Below, one piece after another: positions 18,442 through 26,029 of a DNA stretch of 64,000 nucleotides. Below the pieces are notes generated by a model. The model saw only the letters and a program-made list of their open reading frames with translations, did not search any database and was not told where the DNA came from. The position numbers were made by a program, and so were the translations under genes. Location of the stretch: NCBI GenBank assembly GCA_038207585.1, contig JBBQZP010000001.1, positions 248,001 through 312,000 on the forward strand, read 5' to 3'. Position 1 is the stretch's first letter, and each line of letters opens with the position of its first letter. Origin of the DNA: JBBQZP01 sp038207585. Its GTDB lineage: Bacteria; Pseudomonadota; Alphaproteobacteria; Rhodobacterales; Rhodobacteraceae.

Positions 18442-19380
18442 TTACGGGTGGTCCGCGACGAACTTTGCGGCGTTGTCGCAGGTGGTCAGAACCGCTTCGG
18501 ACACTTGCGAAGGCTCGACCTTTTCGCCAGCTGCAACCGCAATGGCCGAGTCCACAGCCAGAACGCCCATGCGACGGGTGCTTTGCGTTGCGGTCACCAC
18601 AAACGGGCCTTCGCATTTGGCAAGATACTCCAGCGCCGATCCGTCACCGTCATAGCCACCGATGATGACCTTGTCCGACAGGTTCGCCACGTCAACCGCT
18701 TTGGCTGCACCCATGGCGATGCCGTCCGCCTGCCCAAAGATCATGGTGATATCGGGATTGGCGGTCAGCATGTTCTGAGCGATGGCAAAGCCTTCGTCGG
18801 CCGACCAACGCTCGGTCCACTGCTCGTCCACCAGGGACACGCCGGAATTTTCGCCAATGGCTTTCATGCACCCTGCGGTGCGGTCCATTTCGGGCGTGGT
18901 GCCTTTCTGGCCGTGAATGATGACCATCTTGCCTGCGCCGCCTGCGCGTTTGATGATCTCGCTGCACACCTGATAGGATGAATTCACACCCTCGCCGCCG
19001 ATGAAGGTATCGCCCGGCTCGCCTTCGGGGAAACGGTCAACGTTGATGACAGGGATGCCGGCTTCACGGGCCAGACGCGTGGGAACGGCAGCAGCAGCAG
19101 CCCCGGCCGGGATGTAGATGAAGGCGTCAATTTCCTGGGTCAGCAAATCCTGAACCTGACTGACCTGAGTGGCGGTATCATTCTTGGCGTCAACCACCAC
19201 AACCTCGATGCCCTTTTCCTTGGCATAGTTTTCCACGCCCAGCTTGATCTGATTGAAGAAGTCAGCCTGCAGGTTCGGCACGGCAAGACCGATCTTCTTG
19301 ATCCCCTCGGCGGATGCGCCAAGTGGCGAAAGCAATGAGATACAGGCGGTTGCGGCCATCAGCACTGTCTTGAGTTTCAT
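18442..19380 (-). CDS. Periplasmic sugar-binding protein, RbsB type
   Basis: Solute-binding protein of 312 residues. A Sec signal peptide (MKLKTVLMAATACISLL, likely cleaved after ASA near residue 24) precedes a type I fold starting KKIGLAVPNLQADFFNQIKL, with IDAFIYIPAGAAAAAVP, GIPVINVDRFPEG and the late GYDGDGSALEYL region. The start follows a GGAGGAAA ribosome site; a longer upstream frame overlapping the permease is rejected. It lies between permease and ATPase genes of the same importer. Polyol or pentose binding is plausible from neighbouring SDR, kinase and transketolase genes. Confidence 0.92.
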   Translation of the reverse strand: MKLKTVLMAATACISLLSPLGASAEGIKKIGLAVPNLQADFFNQIKLGVENYAKEKGIEVVVVDAKNDTATQVSQVQDLLTQEIDAFIYIPAGAAAAAVPTRLAREAGIPVINVDRFPEGEPGDTFIGGEGVNSSYQVCSEIIKRAGGAGKMVIIHGQKGTTPEMDRTAGCMKAIGENSGVSLVDEQWTERWSADEGFAIAQNMLTANPDITMIFGQADGIAMGAAKAVDVANLSDKVIIGGYDGDGSALEYLAKCEGPFVVTATQSTRRMGVLAVDSAIAVAAGEKVEPSQVSEAVLTTCDNAAKFVADHP

Positions 19381-19505
19381 GTGTTTTTCCTCCGACATGA
19401 ATTTGGGGCATCCGTCATGGCGGTAGACCCCTCCCCGTTCGACGGGCATTATTGCCCATCGTCTTTCACACCAGATGACGCTGCCGCCATCTGGAGAAGT
19501 CCTTG

Positions 19506-20483
19506 TCAGTTGCGTTTGCGCAAAGTTTCTGCGGTCACGGCCAACACGATCACCACACCGATGATCACTTGCTGCAAAAACGGTGACACGCTCAGCAGGT
19601 TCAGCCCGTTGCGCAAGACACCGATAATCAAGACGCCAATAATGGTTCCACCAATGCCGCCCGTGCCACCCGACAATGACGTGCCACCGATCACCACCGC
19701 CGCAATCGCATCCAGCTCGTAGCCGACGCCCGAAGACGGTTGCACCGAGTCGAGCCGCGCGCCCAGAACGATCCCGGCAAGACCTGCCAGCACGCTGCAC
19801 ACCACATAGACCATCACCGTCATCAGCTTTACGTTGATACCCGCCAGCCGCGCGACCTCCGGGTTGCCACCAATCGCATAAAGGGCGCGCCCGCCGTAGC
19901 GATAGCGCTGGTAAAGAATCCCAAGCAGGAAAACGACCAGCATCAGCGCGACCGTCATGGTCAGAAAACCGCCATAGCGCACGATGGCCGCCATGTTGAA
20001 CCAGCCGGGAAAGCCGATGATCTGCTGACCGTTGGTGATCATGTTGGCCAGCCCGCGCGTGATCGACATCATGGCAAGCGTCGCAATGAATGCGGGCACG
20101 TTGAATTTGGTGATCAGCAGACCGGCAACAAGCCCGTTCAATGCAGCGGCACCAAGTGCCAATGGAACCGCGATCCCCATCGACAGACCGGCTTCGACAT
20201 TCAGATAGCCCAGCACCATCATTGCCAGAGCCATGACAGAGCCGACGGCCAGATCAATCCCGCCGATCAGGATGACCAGCGTCATCCCGACAGCCATGAT
20301 GCCAAGCACCGTGATCTGATCAAGAATGTTCAGAAAGTTCCGGACCGAAAAGAACGTATCCGTCCAGAATGTAAGGAAGACGCACAGCAGCAAAAGCCCG
20401 ATCAGCGGGCCGGTAGCGCCCTTCATTGATCCTAAAAGCTCGCGTCCGGCTTGACCGGCCTGACCCTTCGATTGCGTCAGCAT
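19506..20483 (-). CDS. Sugar ABC transporter permease, RbsC family
   Basis: Inner-membrane permease of 325 residues, the only one in this importer, so it presumably works as a homodimer as RbsC does. Typical motifs are VILIGGIDLAVGSVMAL, ALYAIGGNPEVARLAGI and VIGGTSLSGGTGG near the end. The ATG at 20483 with GGGAGGG is preferred over in-frame upstream starts. First gene of the leftward transcript, reading away from the transketolase genes. The 125-base gap to the binding-protein gene contains only a small GGGCA-TTAT-TGCCC hairpin. Confidence 0.92.
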   Translation of the reverse strand: MLTQSKGQAGQAGRELLGSMKGATGPLIGLLLLCVFLTFWTDTFFSVRNFLNILDQITVLGIMAVGMTLVILIGGIDLAVGSVMALAMMVLGYLNVEAGLSMGIAVPLALGAAALNGLVAGLLITKFNVPAFIATLAMMSITRGLANMITNGQQIIGFPGWFNMAAIVRYGGFLTMTVALMLVVFLLGILYQRYRYGGRALYAIGGNPEVARLAGINVKLMTVMVYVVCSVLAGLAGIVLGARLDSVQPSSGVGYELDAIAAVVIGGTSLSGGTGGIGGTIIGVLIIGVLRNGLNLLSVSPFLQQVIIGVVIVLAVTAETLRKRN

Positions 20484-20688
20484 AAAGCCCTCCCTCTTCG
20501 CAAGCATTGCAAATAGTGTGATAGCATATTTATTCACTATCGGCTGTTAATTCGTATATGATTCACTTGATCCCTGTCAAGCCGCAATAACCACACCTCT
20601 GGCCTCGATCATTGTGGAATAAACTTGACTTGCATGTCCTCTATGTATGTATAACCCTAGCAGGATATTTATTCACCATGAGGGAATC
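20484..20688. promoter_or_regulatory. Divergent promoter region with repeated TTTATTCAC motifs
   Basis: This 205-base AT-richer gap separates the leftward importer genes from the rightward transketolase genes. TTTATTCAC occurs at 20529-20537 and 20668-20676, a related ATTCAC at 20561-20566, and the reverse form GTGGAATAAA at 20614-20623. ATAGTG (20513-20518) and CACTAT (20535-20540) frame the first copy as an inverted repeat. A possible rightward promoter is TTGACT at 20625-20630 with TGTATA or TATAAC 17-19 bases later. The same motif forms a palindrome before the SorC gene at 24012, so this is the probable operator region of that regulator. Confidence 0.62.
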
Positions 20689-21498
20689 ATGCAGCCCAAC
20701 GATCTTCGCAGCATCGCCCGCCAGATTCGCAAGCGCGATCTGCAGGCCGTCTATGAGGCTGGCGCAGGCCATATCGGGGGCGAAATGTCATGTATCGACA
20801 TTTTGACAGCGCTGTATTTCCGCGTTCTGCGCATAACACCCGACCAGCCGAAAAATCCGGACCGGGATCGGTTCATTCTGTCCAAGGGCCATGTGGCGCT
20901 GGCGCTTTATATCACGTTGGCCAAGCGCGGCTTTCTGCCTGAAGACGAAATCTCGACCTTTCTGAAACCGCATTCCCGCCTGAACGGCCATCCGAACTGC
21001 AACAAGGTGCCCGGCGTTGAAACCAACACCGGCCCCTTGGGGCATGGCATGCCCGTGGCCGTGGGGATGGCCAAGGCTGCCAAGATCACCGGTGCCGCCT
21101 ATCATACCTATGTGATGACGGGCGATGGCGAGATGCAGGAAGGCTCCAACTGGGAAGCCATCAGTTCGGCCGCGCAGTTCGGGCTGAACAATCTGACGCT
21201 GATCATCGACCACAACCGGTTTCAGCAAGGGGCCTCGTTGCAAGACACCAACAATCTGGCACCATTCCCGCCAAAGCTGTTGGCTTTTGGCTGGGATGTG
21301 ACCGAAATTGACGGCAACGACATGGCGCAGATCGTGCCCGCGCTGGAAAAGCATACGGAAAGGCCGCATGCCATCGTTGCCCACACCAACAAGGGTCAGG
21401 GAATTTCGTTCATGCAAGATACCGTTGACTGGCACCACAAGGTGCCGAACGCTGAGCAATACCAGATCGCGCTTTCAGAACTGTCGGAGGCCGTGTGA
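20689..21498 (+). CDS. Transketolase, N-terminal subunit
   Basis: Thiamine-diphosphate-binding half of a split transketolase, 269 residues. It shows GAGHIGGEMSCIDILTALYF at residues about 24-43, DRFILSKGHVALALY, the cofactor motif GDGEMQEGSNWEA near residue 148 and DHNRFQQGA. The ATG follows AGGGA. It overlaps the C-terminal subunit gene by one base. Split transketolases placed beside a sugar kinase are known from dedicated pathways such as apulose-4-phosphate cleavage; here the substrate could be a branched or straight pentulose phosphate made by the neighbouring kinase. That is inference. Confidence 0.93.
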   Translation: MQPNDLRSIARQIRKRDLQAVYEAGAGHIGGEMSCIDILTALYFRVLRITPDQPKNPDRDRFILSKGHVALALYITLAKRGFLPEDEISTFLKPHSRLNGHPNCNKVPGVETNTGPLGHGMPVAVGMAKAAKITGAAYHTYVMTGDGEMQEGSNWEAISSAAQFGLNNLTLIIDHNRFQQGASLQDTNNLAPFPPKLLAFGWDVTEIDGNDMAQIVPALEKHTERPHAIVAHTNKGQGISFMQDTVDWHHKVPNAEQYQIALSELSEAV

Positions 21499-22466
21499 TG
21501 AACGCTGTAACCACCTCGTCCAAACTTCACGATTGCCGCGATGCCTTCGTTGCGGTGCTGGAACGGCTGGGCGCCGAAAACCCCCGCATTGTCGCGGTGT
21601 GCAACGATTCTGTCGGCTCATCCAAGCTGGGTGGGTTCAAGGCAAAGTTCCCCGACCGGCTGGTCAACGTGGGCATCGCCGAACAGAACATGGTTGGTGT
21701 CGGTGCCGGGCTGGCCAATGGCGGACTGTTGCCGTTTGTCTGTGCGGCGGCGTGCTTTCTGACCGGGCGGTCGCTGGAACAGATCAAGGCGGACATCGCC
21801 TATTCCAACGCCAATGTGAAACTTGTGGGCATCTCGTCGGGCATGGCCTACGGCGAGCTTGGGCCAACCCATCATTCGACCGAAGACTTCGCCTGGACCC
21901 GCGTCATTCCGAACCTGACAATCGTTGCACCCTGCGATTCCATTGAAACAGCGGCAGCGGTGGAATGGGCGGCGGCGCACGAGGGGCCGGTTTTCCTGCG
22001 CCTGTCGCGGGTTGGCGTGCCGGACCTACTGCCCACGGGGCATGTTTTTGCGCCGGGCAAGGCAAACCTGCTGCGTGATGGCGATGCGGTCACGCTTATT
22101 GCCAATGGCACGCTGACACACCGGATGATGAAGGCCGCTTCCCTGCTCGCCTCCGAGGGGATAGAGGCGCGCGTTCTGAACATGGCCACCGTGCGCCCGA
22201 TTGATGTTGACGCGGTCGTTGCCGCCGTGCGCGACACCGGGGCCATCCTGACGGCCGAGGAACACTCGGTCTTTGGCGGTCTGGGGTCAGCGATTGCCGA
22301 GGTTGTGGTGGCCGAGGCCCCCGCGCCGATGAAAATGCTGGGCGTTCCGGGTATCTTTGTGCCAACCGGATCGGCAGAGTTCCTGCTGAATGAATTCGGC
22401 ATGGCGCCTGCGGCTGTGGCGCAGGCAGCAAAAGACCTTATAGCCAGAAAGTCGCGGCGGGTCTGA
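21498..22466 (+). CDS. Transketolase, C-terminal subunit
   Basis: Pyrimidine-binding and C-terminal half of the split transketolase, 322 residues. It carries RLVNVGIAEQNMVGVGAGLA with the catalytic Glu (about residue 62), the typical ISSGMAYGELGPTHHSTED and the transketolase C-terminal domain with VLNMATVRPIDVDAV and TAEEHSVFGGLGS. The ATG at 21498 is preferred to a GTG one codon earlier. The two subunits are cotranslated and should assemble as a heterotetramer. The stop is followed by two strong hairpins. Confidence 0.93.
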   Translation: MNAVTTSSKLHDCRDAFVAVLERLGAENPRIVAVCNDSVGSSKLGGFKAKFPDRLVNVGIAEQNMVGVGAGLANGGLLPFVCAAACFLTGRSLEQIKADIAYSNANVKLVGISSGMAYGELGPTHHSTEDFAWTRVIPNLTIVAPCDSIETAAAVEWAAAHEGPVFLRLSRVGVPDLLPTGHVFAPGKANLLRDGDAVTLIANGTLTHRMMKAASLLASEGIEARVLNMATVRPIDVDAVVAAVRDTGAILTAEEHSVFGGLGSAIAEVVVAEAPAPMKMLGVPGIFVPTGSAEFLLNEFGMAPAAVAQAAKDLIARKSRRV

Positions 22467-22523
22467 CACCTGCCGCGACCTGACCGGGGCGCAACGATAT
22501 CCTCCCGTTGTTGCGCCCCGGTC
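22451..22523 (+). terminator. Two consecutive hairpins after the transketolase genes
   Basis: The first hairpin (22451-22479) has 12-bp arms with one G-U pair and a 5-base loop and overlaps the last codons of the transketolase gene. The second (22482-22523) has perfect 14-bp arms (GACCGGGGCGCAAC and complement) and a 14-base loop. Neither is followed by a T tract, so they more likely stabilise the upstream mRNA or reduce read-through into the kinase gene than terminate fully. Confidence 0.55.
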
Positions 22524-22549
22524 CGCCTGATCCTGTGACCGGAGCCAGC

Positions 22550-24004
22550 ATGACCCGCGCCATCCTTGCCATCGACCAGGGCACCACCAATTCAAAGGCC
22601 GTTCTCGTCTCGACCGGGGGAGAGATTCTGGCACGCGGTTCATCCCCTGTCGGTATAAGCCACCCGCAACCGGGTTGGGTAGAGCAAGACCCCTTGCGGG
22701 TCTGGGCATCGGTGCAAGAGGCGATTTCGGCCTGTCTGGCAACAGCCCCCGGCGTTGACGTTATCGGCATCGCGATTTCCAACCAGCGCGAATCCGTTAC
22801 TATCTGGGATGCAGCGTCGGGGCAGCCGCTGGGGCCGGTGATCAGTTGGCAATGTCGCCGCACAGCGCCCGATTGTGCGGCGCTGACGGCTGCGGGCCAT
22901 GCCCCGCGTGTGCAGGATCTGACCGGGTTACCCATTGATCCGATGTTTCCGGGTCCCAAGATGAAATGGCTGCTGGACCGCGCACCGGCAGGTCAAGCGG
23001 TGCGCCTTGGCACGATTGATGCCTGGCTGATCCATTGTCTGACCGGCGGCGCGGTCCATGCCTGCGACGCCTCGAACGCAGCCCGCAGCCAGCTTTACGA
23101 CCTGAACCTCCAATGCTGGAGCGCAGAGTTATGTGCGCTGTTCGGCGTGCCGATGGCCTGCCTGCCGCAGGTGCGCGACAGTGCCGGGTCCTTTGGCGTC
23201 ACCCACGGCCTGAGAGGCCTGCCCGACGGCATCCCGATTGCGGCAGCGGTCGGCGACAGCCACGCGGCGCTGTTCGGGCACGGGGCGTTCAATGCGGGTG
23301 ACGGCAAGGTGACGTTCGGCACCGGATCATCCATCATGACAACGCTTCCCGCTTTTATCGCGCCGAAAAATGGCATCACCACCACCATCGCCTGGGCGAT
23401 AGCCGGCCAGCCCACCTATGCGTTCGAGGGCAATATTCTGGTGTCCGCCGCAGCCTTGCCGTGGATGGTTGATTTGCTGGGTCTGCCGGATGTGCAGGCG
23501 CTGACCGACCTTGCAGCCACCGCAAGCCCCGATGGGCCGGGCTTTGTGCCAGCCTTTGTGGGCTTGGGCGCCCCGCATTGGCACGCCGATGCGCGGGCGC
23601 TGTTTTGCGGCATCACCTTTGGTACCACCCGCGCGCAGATGGCGCGGGCGGTGACGGACTCCATGGCGTTTCAGGTTTATGACGTTTTCGCCGCGATGAC
23701 CGCCCAATCGCCCGCGCCCCTTGGCCGGTTGTTCGCCGATGGTGGGCCCAGTCAGAACGCCTTTCTCATGCAATGCGTGGCCGATATGCTGAACCACCCC
23801 CTGATCCAATGCGATGCCTCCGAAGCGTCGGCCCTTGGTGCCGCCTATCTTGCCGGTCTGAGCCTTGGCATCTGGCCCGATCTTGCCGCCATTGCGTCCC
23901 TGCCGCGCAACAGGCAAAACATCAGACCTCGCGAAACCGACCGATCCCGCCGCCTTGCGGTCTGGAACGACGCAATTACCCGCTCGACCTGCCCTTCGTC
24001 TTGA
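22550..24004 (+). CDS. FGGY-family carbohydrate kinase (glycerol-kinase-like)
   Basis: ATP-dependent sugar or polyol kinase of 484 residues. The N terminus AILAIDQGTTNSKAVLVS, the segment GIAISNQRESVTIWD, PVISWQCRRTA and the second-domain motif VTFGTGSSIMTT belong to the FGGY family close to glycerol kinase, but GDSHAALFG replaces the usual GDQQAALFG and the pathway context is a pentulose or ketose. Adenine-binding wording DGGPSQNAFLMQ is present. It sits between transketolase and SorC regulator genes and should phosphorylate the ketose made by the SDRs for cleavage by the transketolase. Confidence 0.88.
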   Translation: MTRAILAIDQGTTNSKAVLVSTGGEILARGSSPVGISHPQPGWVEQDPLRVWASVQEAISACLATAPGVDVIGIAISNQRESVTIWDAASGQPLGPVISWQCRRTAPDCAALTAAGHAPRVQDLTGLPIDPMFPGPKMKWLLDRAPAGQAVRLGTIDAWLIHCLTGGAVHACDASNAARSQLYDLNLQCWSAELCALFGVPMACLPQVRDSAGSFGVTHGLRGLPDGIPIAAAVGDSHAALFGHGAFNAGDGKVTFGTGSSIMTTLPAFIAPKNGITTTIAWAIAGQPTYAFEGNILVSAAALPWMVDLLGLPDVQALTDLAATASPDGPGFVPAFVGLGAPHWHADARALFCGITFGTTRAQMARAVTDSMAFQVYDVFAAMTAQSPAPLGRLFADGGPSQNAFLMQCVADMLNHPLIQCDASEASALGAAYLAGLSLGIWPDLAAIASLPRNRQNIRPRETDRSRRLAVWNDAITRSTCPSS

Positions 24005-24011
24005 TTTAGGC

Positions 24012-24027
24012 GTGAATAAAAATTCAC
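24012..24027. promoter_or_regulatory. Palindromic operator GTGAATAAAAATTCAC
   Basis: A perfect 6-bp inverted repeat with AAAA centre lies directly before the ribosome site (AGGAGA) of the SorC-family gene. Half-sites match TTTATTCAC copies in the divergent promoter at 20.5-20.7 kb. Binding here would block transcription or translation of the regulator itself, so autoregulation is likely. Confidence 0.6.
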
Positions 24028-24037
24028 AGGAGAGATC

Positions 24038-24988
24038 ATGGGTCGTGTCAATGAATTGCGCCTGATTGCCCGAGTGGCGCAGATGTATCACGTCGAGCAT
24101 CGCCGTCAGGCCGAAATTGCTGACCTTTTGCGCATGTCGCAAGCCACGGTATCCCGGATGCTGAAACGGGCCGAACAGGAAAGCATCGTGCGCACCACGG
24201 TGATCCCGCCGCCGGGCACTTTTGCCGATCTGGAACTGGCTCTGCGCGCGCGCTATGCACTGACCGAAGCCATCGTGATCGACTGCTCCGAAGACCGTGA
24301 CGGCGCGATCATGGCCCGCATCGGCGAGGCTGCGGCACATTTTCTGGAAGTGACGCTGCAACCCGGCGAAGTCATCGGCGTTTCCAGCTGGAGCCAGACC
24401 CTGCTGCGCATGGTCGACAACATCCACCCGCTGAAGGGCGCAAAGGCGAAATATGTCGTGCAGATCCTTGGTGGCATGGGCGACGCCTCGGTGCAGAACC
24501 ATGCCACCGAACTGACCGGGCGTCTGGCGAAACTGACCGGCGGCGACCCGCGCCTGTTGTTGGTGCAAGGTGTCGCATCATCGCGTGAGGCGAAACTGGT
24601 GATGCTGGCGGACCCGGTCCTGCGCGAGACGATGGATCTTTTCGGCCGTCTGAGCCTTGCGATCATCGGGATCGGCGCGGTGGAGCCGTCGGAACTTCTG
24701 GCGCGGTCGGGCAATGGGTTTTCCAAACAGGAACTGGCCATGCTGTATGAGGCGGGGGCGGTCGGCGAAATTTCGTTCCGGTTCTATGACAAGGATGGTC
24801 AGCCCGTTGAAACCCCGCTGAACGAACGTGTCATCGGCATCTCGATGGAAGAATTGCGCAAAGCCGACCGCGTCATGGCGCTGGCGGGCGGAGAGGCCAA
24901 GACGGATGCGATTGCAGGGGCACTAAGGCTTGGCGTGATAGACGTTCTGGTCACGGATAAATTCACAGCGGCACGGCTGACGGCCTGA
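24038..24988 (+). CDS. SorC-family sugar-sensing transcriptional regulator
   Basis: DNA-binding regulator of 316 residues. The N-terminal helix-turn-helix reads YHVEHRRQAEIADLLRMSQA then TVSRMLKRAEQE (residues about 17-48), followed by the sugar-phosphate-binding domain with AIVIDCSEDRD, GEVIGVSSWSQTLL, VQILGGMGDAS and the C-terminal VMALAGGEAKTDAIAGALR typical of SorC/DeoR-related proteins. It is expected to sense a phosphorylated intermediate and to control both the importer and the enzyme transcripts through the GTGAATAAA motif. Confidence 0.93.
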   Translation: MGRVNELRLIARVAQMYHVEHRRQAEIADLLRMSQATVSRMLKRAEQESIVRTTVIPPPGTFADLELALRARYALTEAIVIDCSEDRDGAIMARIGEAAAHFLEVTLQPGEVIGVSSWSQTLLRMVDNIHPLKGAKAKYVVQILGGMGDASVQNHATELTGRLAKLTGGDPRLLLVQGVASSREAKLVMLADPVLRETMDLFGRLSLAIIGIGAVEPSELLARSGNGFSKQELAMLYEAGAVGEISFRFYDKDGQPVETPLNERVIGISMEELRKADRVMALAGGEAKTDAIAGALRLGVIDVLVTDKFTAARLTA

Positions 24989-25037
24989 TCCTTGATCCGG
25001 GCGCTTTGGCTTGCCGCGTTACATGGGAGAAGACAGC

Positions 25038-25823
25038 ATGAAACGCTTTGCAGGCCAGACGATGATGGTGACCGGTGGAAACAAGGGCATCGGGCGCGGC
25101 ATTGCCACCCGCTTTGCCTCAGAGGGCGCAAAGGTCGCCATTGCGGCAATCGACGCCGATACAGCCACAGCCGCACAGGCGATTGCCGATGAAACCGGCG
25201 CAGAAGTGCTGGGTCTGGTGCTGGACGTGACAGATGCGCCCGCCGTCAAGGCCGCCTTTGCCGAGGTCGAGGCCAGACTGGGTGTCCTGTCAGTTTCCGT
25301 GCAGAATGCCGGTGTGATCACCATTGCGCGGATCGAAGACCTGACCGAACGCGAATGGGACATGAACCTTGATGTCAATACAAAGGGCGTTTTTCTGTGC
25401 TGTCAGGAAGCGATCAGCCGGTTCCGGGCCAGCGGCACCAAGGGGCGGCTGATCAATACCGCCTCGGGTCAGGCGCGGCAGGGGTTCATCTACACCCCCC
25501 ACTATGCCGCGTCAAAGTTCGGCGTTATCGGGCTGACGCAAAGTCTGGCCAAGGAACTGGCACTCGAAGGCATCACCGCCAACGCCATATGCCCCGGAAT
25601 CATCCACACCGAGATGTGGGATTACAATGACCGCGTCTGGGGCCAGATGCTGGGCAATTACGGGCCGGGCGAGTTGATGGCGGAATGGGTAAAGGGAATC
25701 CCGATGGGGCGGGCCGGTACGCCGGCAGAGGTGGCAGGCCTTGTGGCCTTTCTTGCCTCACCCGATGCAGCATATATCACCGGGCAGACGATCAATATCG
25801 ACGGCGGACTGATCATGTCCTGA
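25038..25823 (+). CDS. SDR, sorbitol/diacetyl-reductase-like polyol dehydrogenase
   Basis: Classical SDR of 261 residues with TGGNKGIG (about residues 12-19), NAGVITIARIEDLTE, Ser in NTASGQ and catalytic YAASKFG near residue 158. The segment IIHTEMWDYNDRVWGQMLG and end INIDGGLIMS resemble meso-butanediol and L-iditol/sorbitol dehydrogenases. The start with GGGAGAAG upstream was chosen over an ATG at 25011. Last gene of the rightward transcript; it probably oxidises the imported polyol to a ketose, perhaps in series with the SDR at 16.1 kb. Confidence 0.88.
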   Translation: MKRFAGQTMMVTGGNKGIGRGIATRFASEGAKVAIAAIDADTATAAQAIADETGAEVLGLVLDVTDAPAVKAAFAEVEARLGVLSVSVQNAGVITIARIEDLTEREWDMNLDVNTKGVFLCCQEAISRFRASGTKGRLINTASGQARQGFIYTPHYAASKFGVIGLTQSLAKELALEGITANAICPGIIHTEMWDYNDRVWGQMLGNYGPGELMAEWVKGIPMGRAGTPAEVAGLVAFLASPDAAYITGQTINIDGGLIMS

Positions 25824-26029
25824 CGGGTCACGGCGGCGTTCGGATGCAGTATTTTCACGGACGCCGCTGGCAACGGCCAATCGAGCCTTCAGCACAAGAT
25901 CGGCGTCCTGCCCTGACCGTCACATCTGGTGCGTGCCGACGATCAGCTGCGCGACGAGCGTATATAGCTGATCGCTGCCAAGGTGGATGCGGCTTTCCGG
26001 TCCGGCCCGGCATCATTGGGAACGGTTGG

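Noticed and set aside
23327..24568. 413-codon minus-strand frame
   Set aside because: Antisense to the FGGY kinase and SorC regulator; no recognisable domain.
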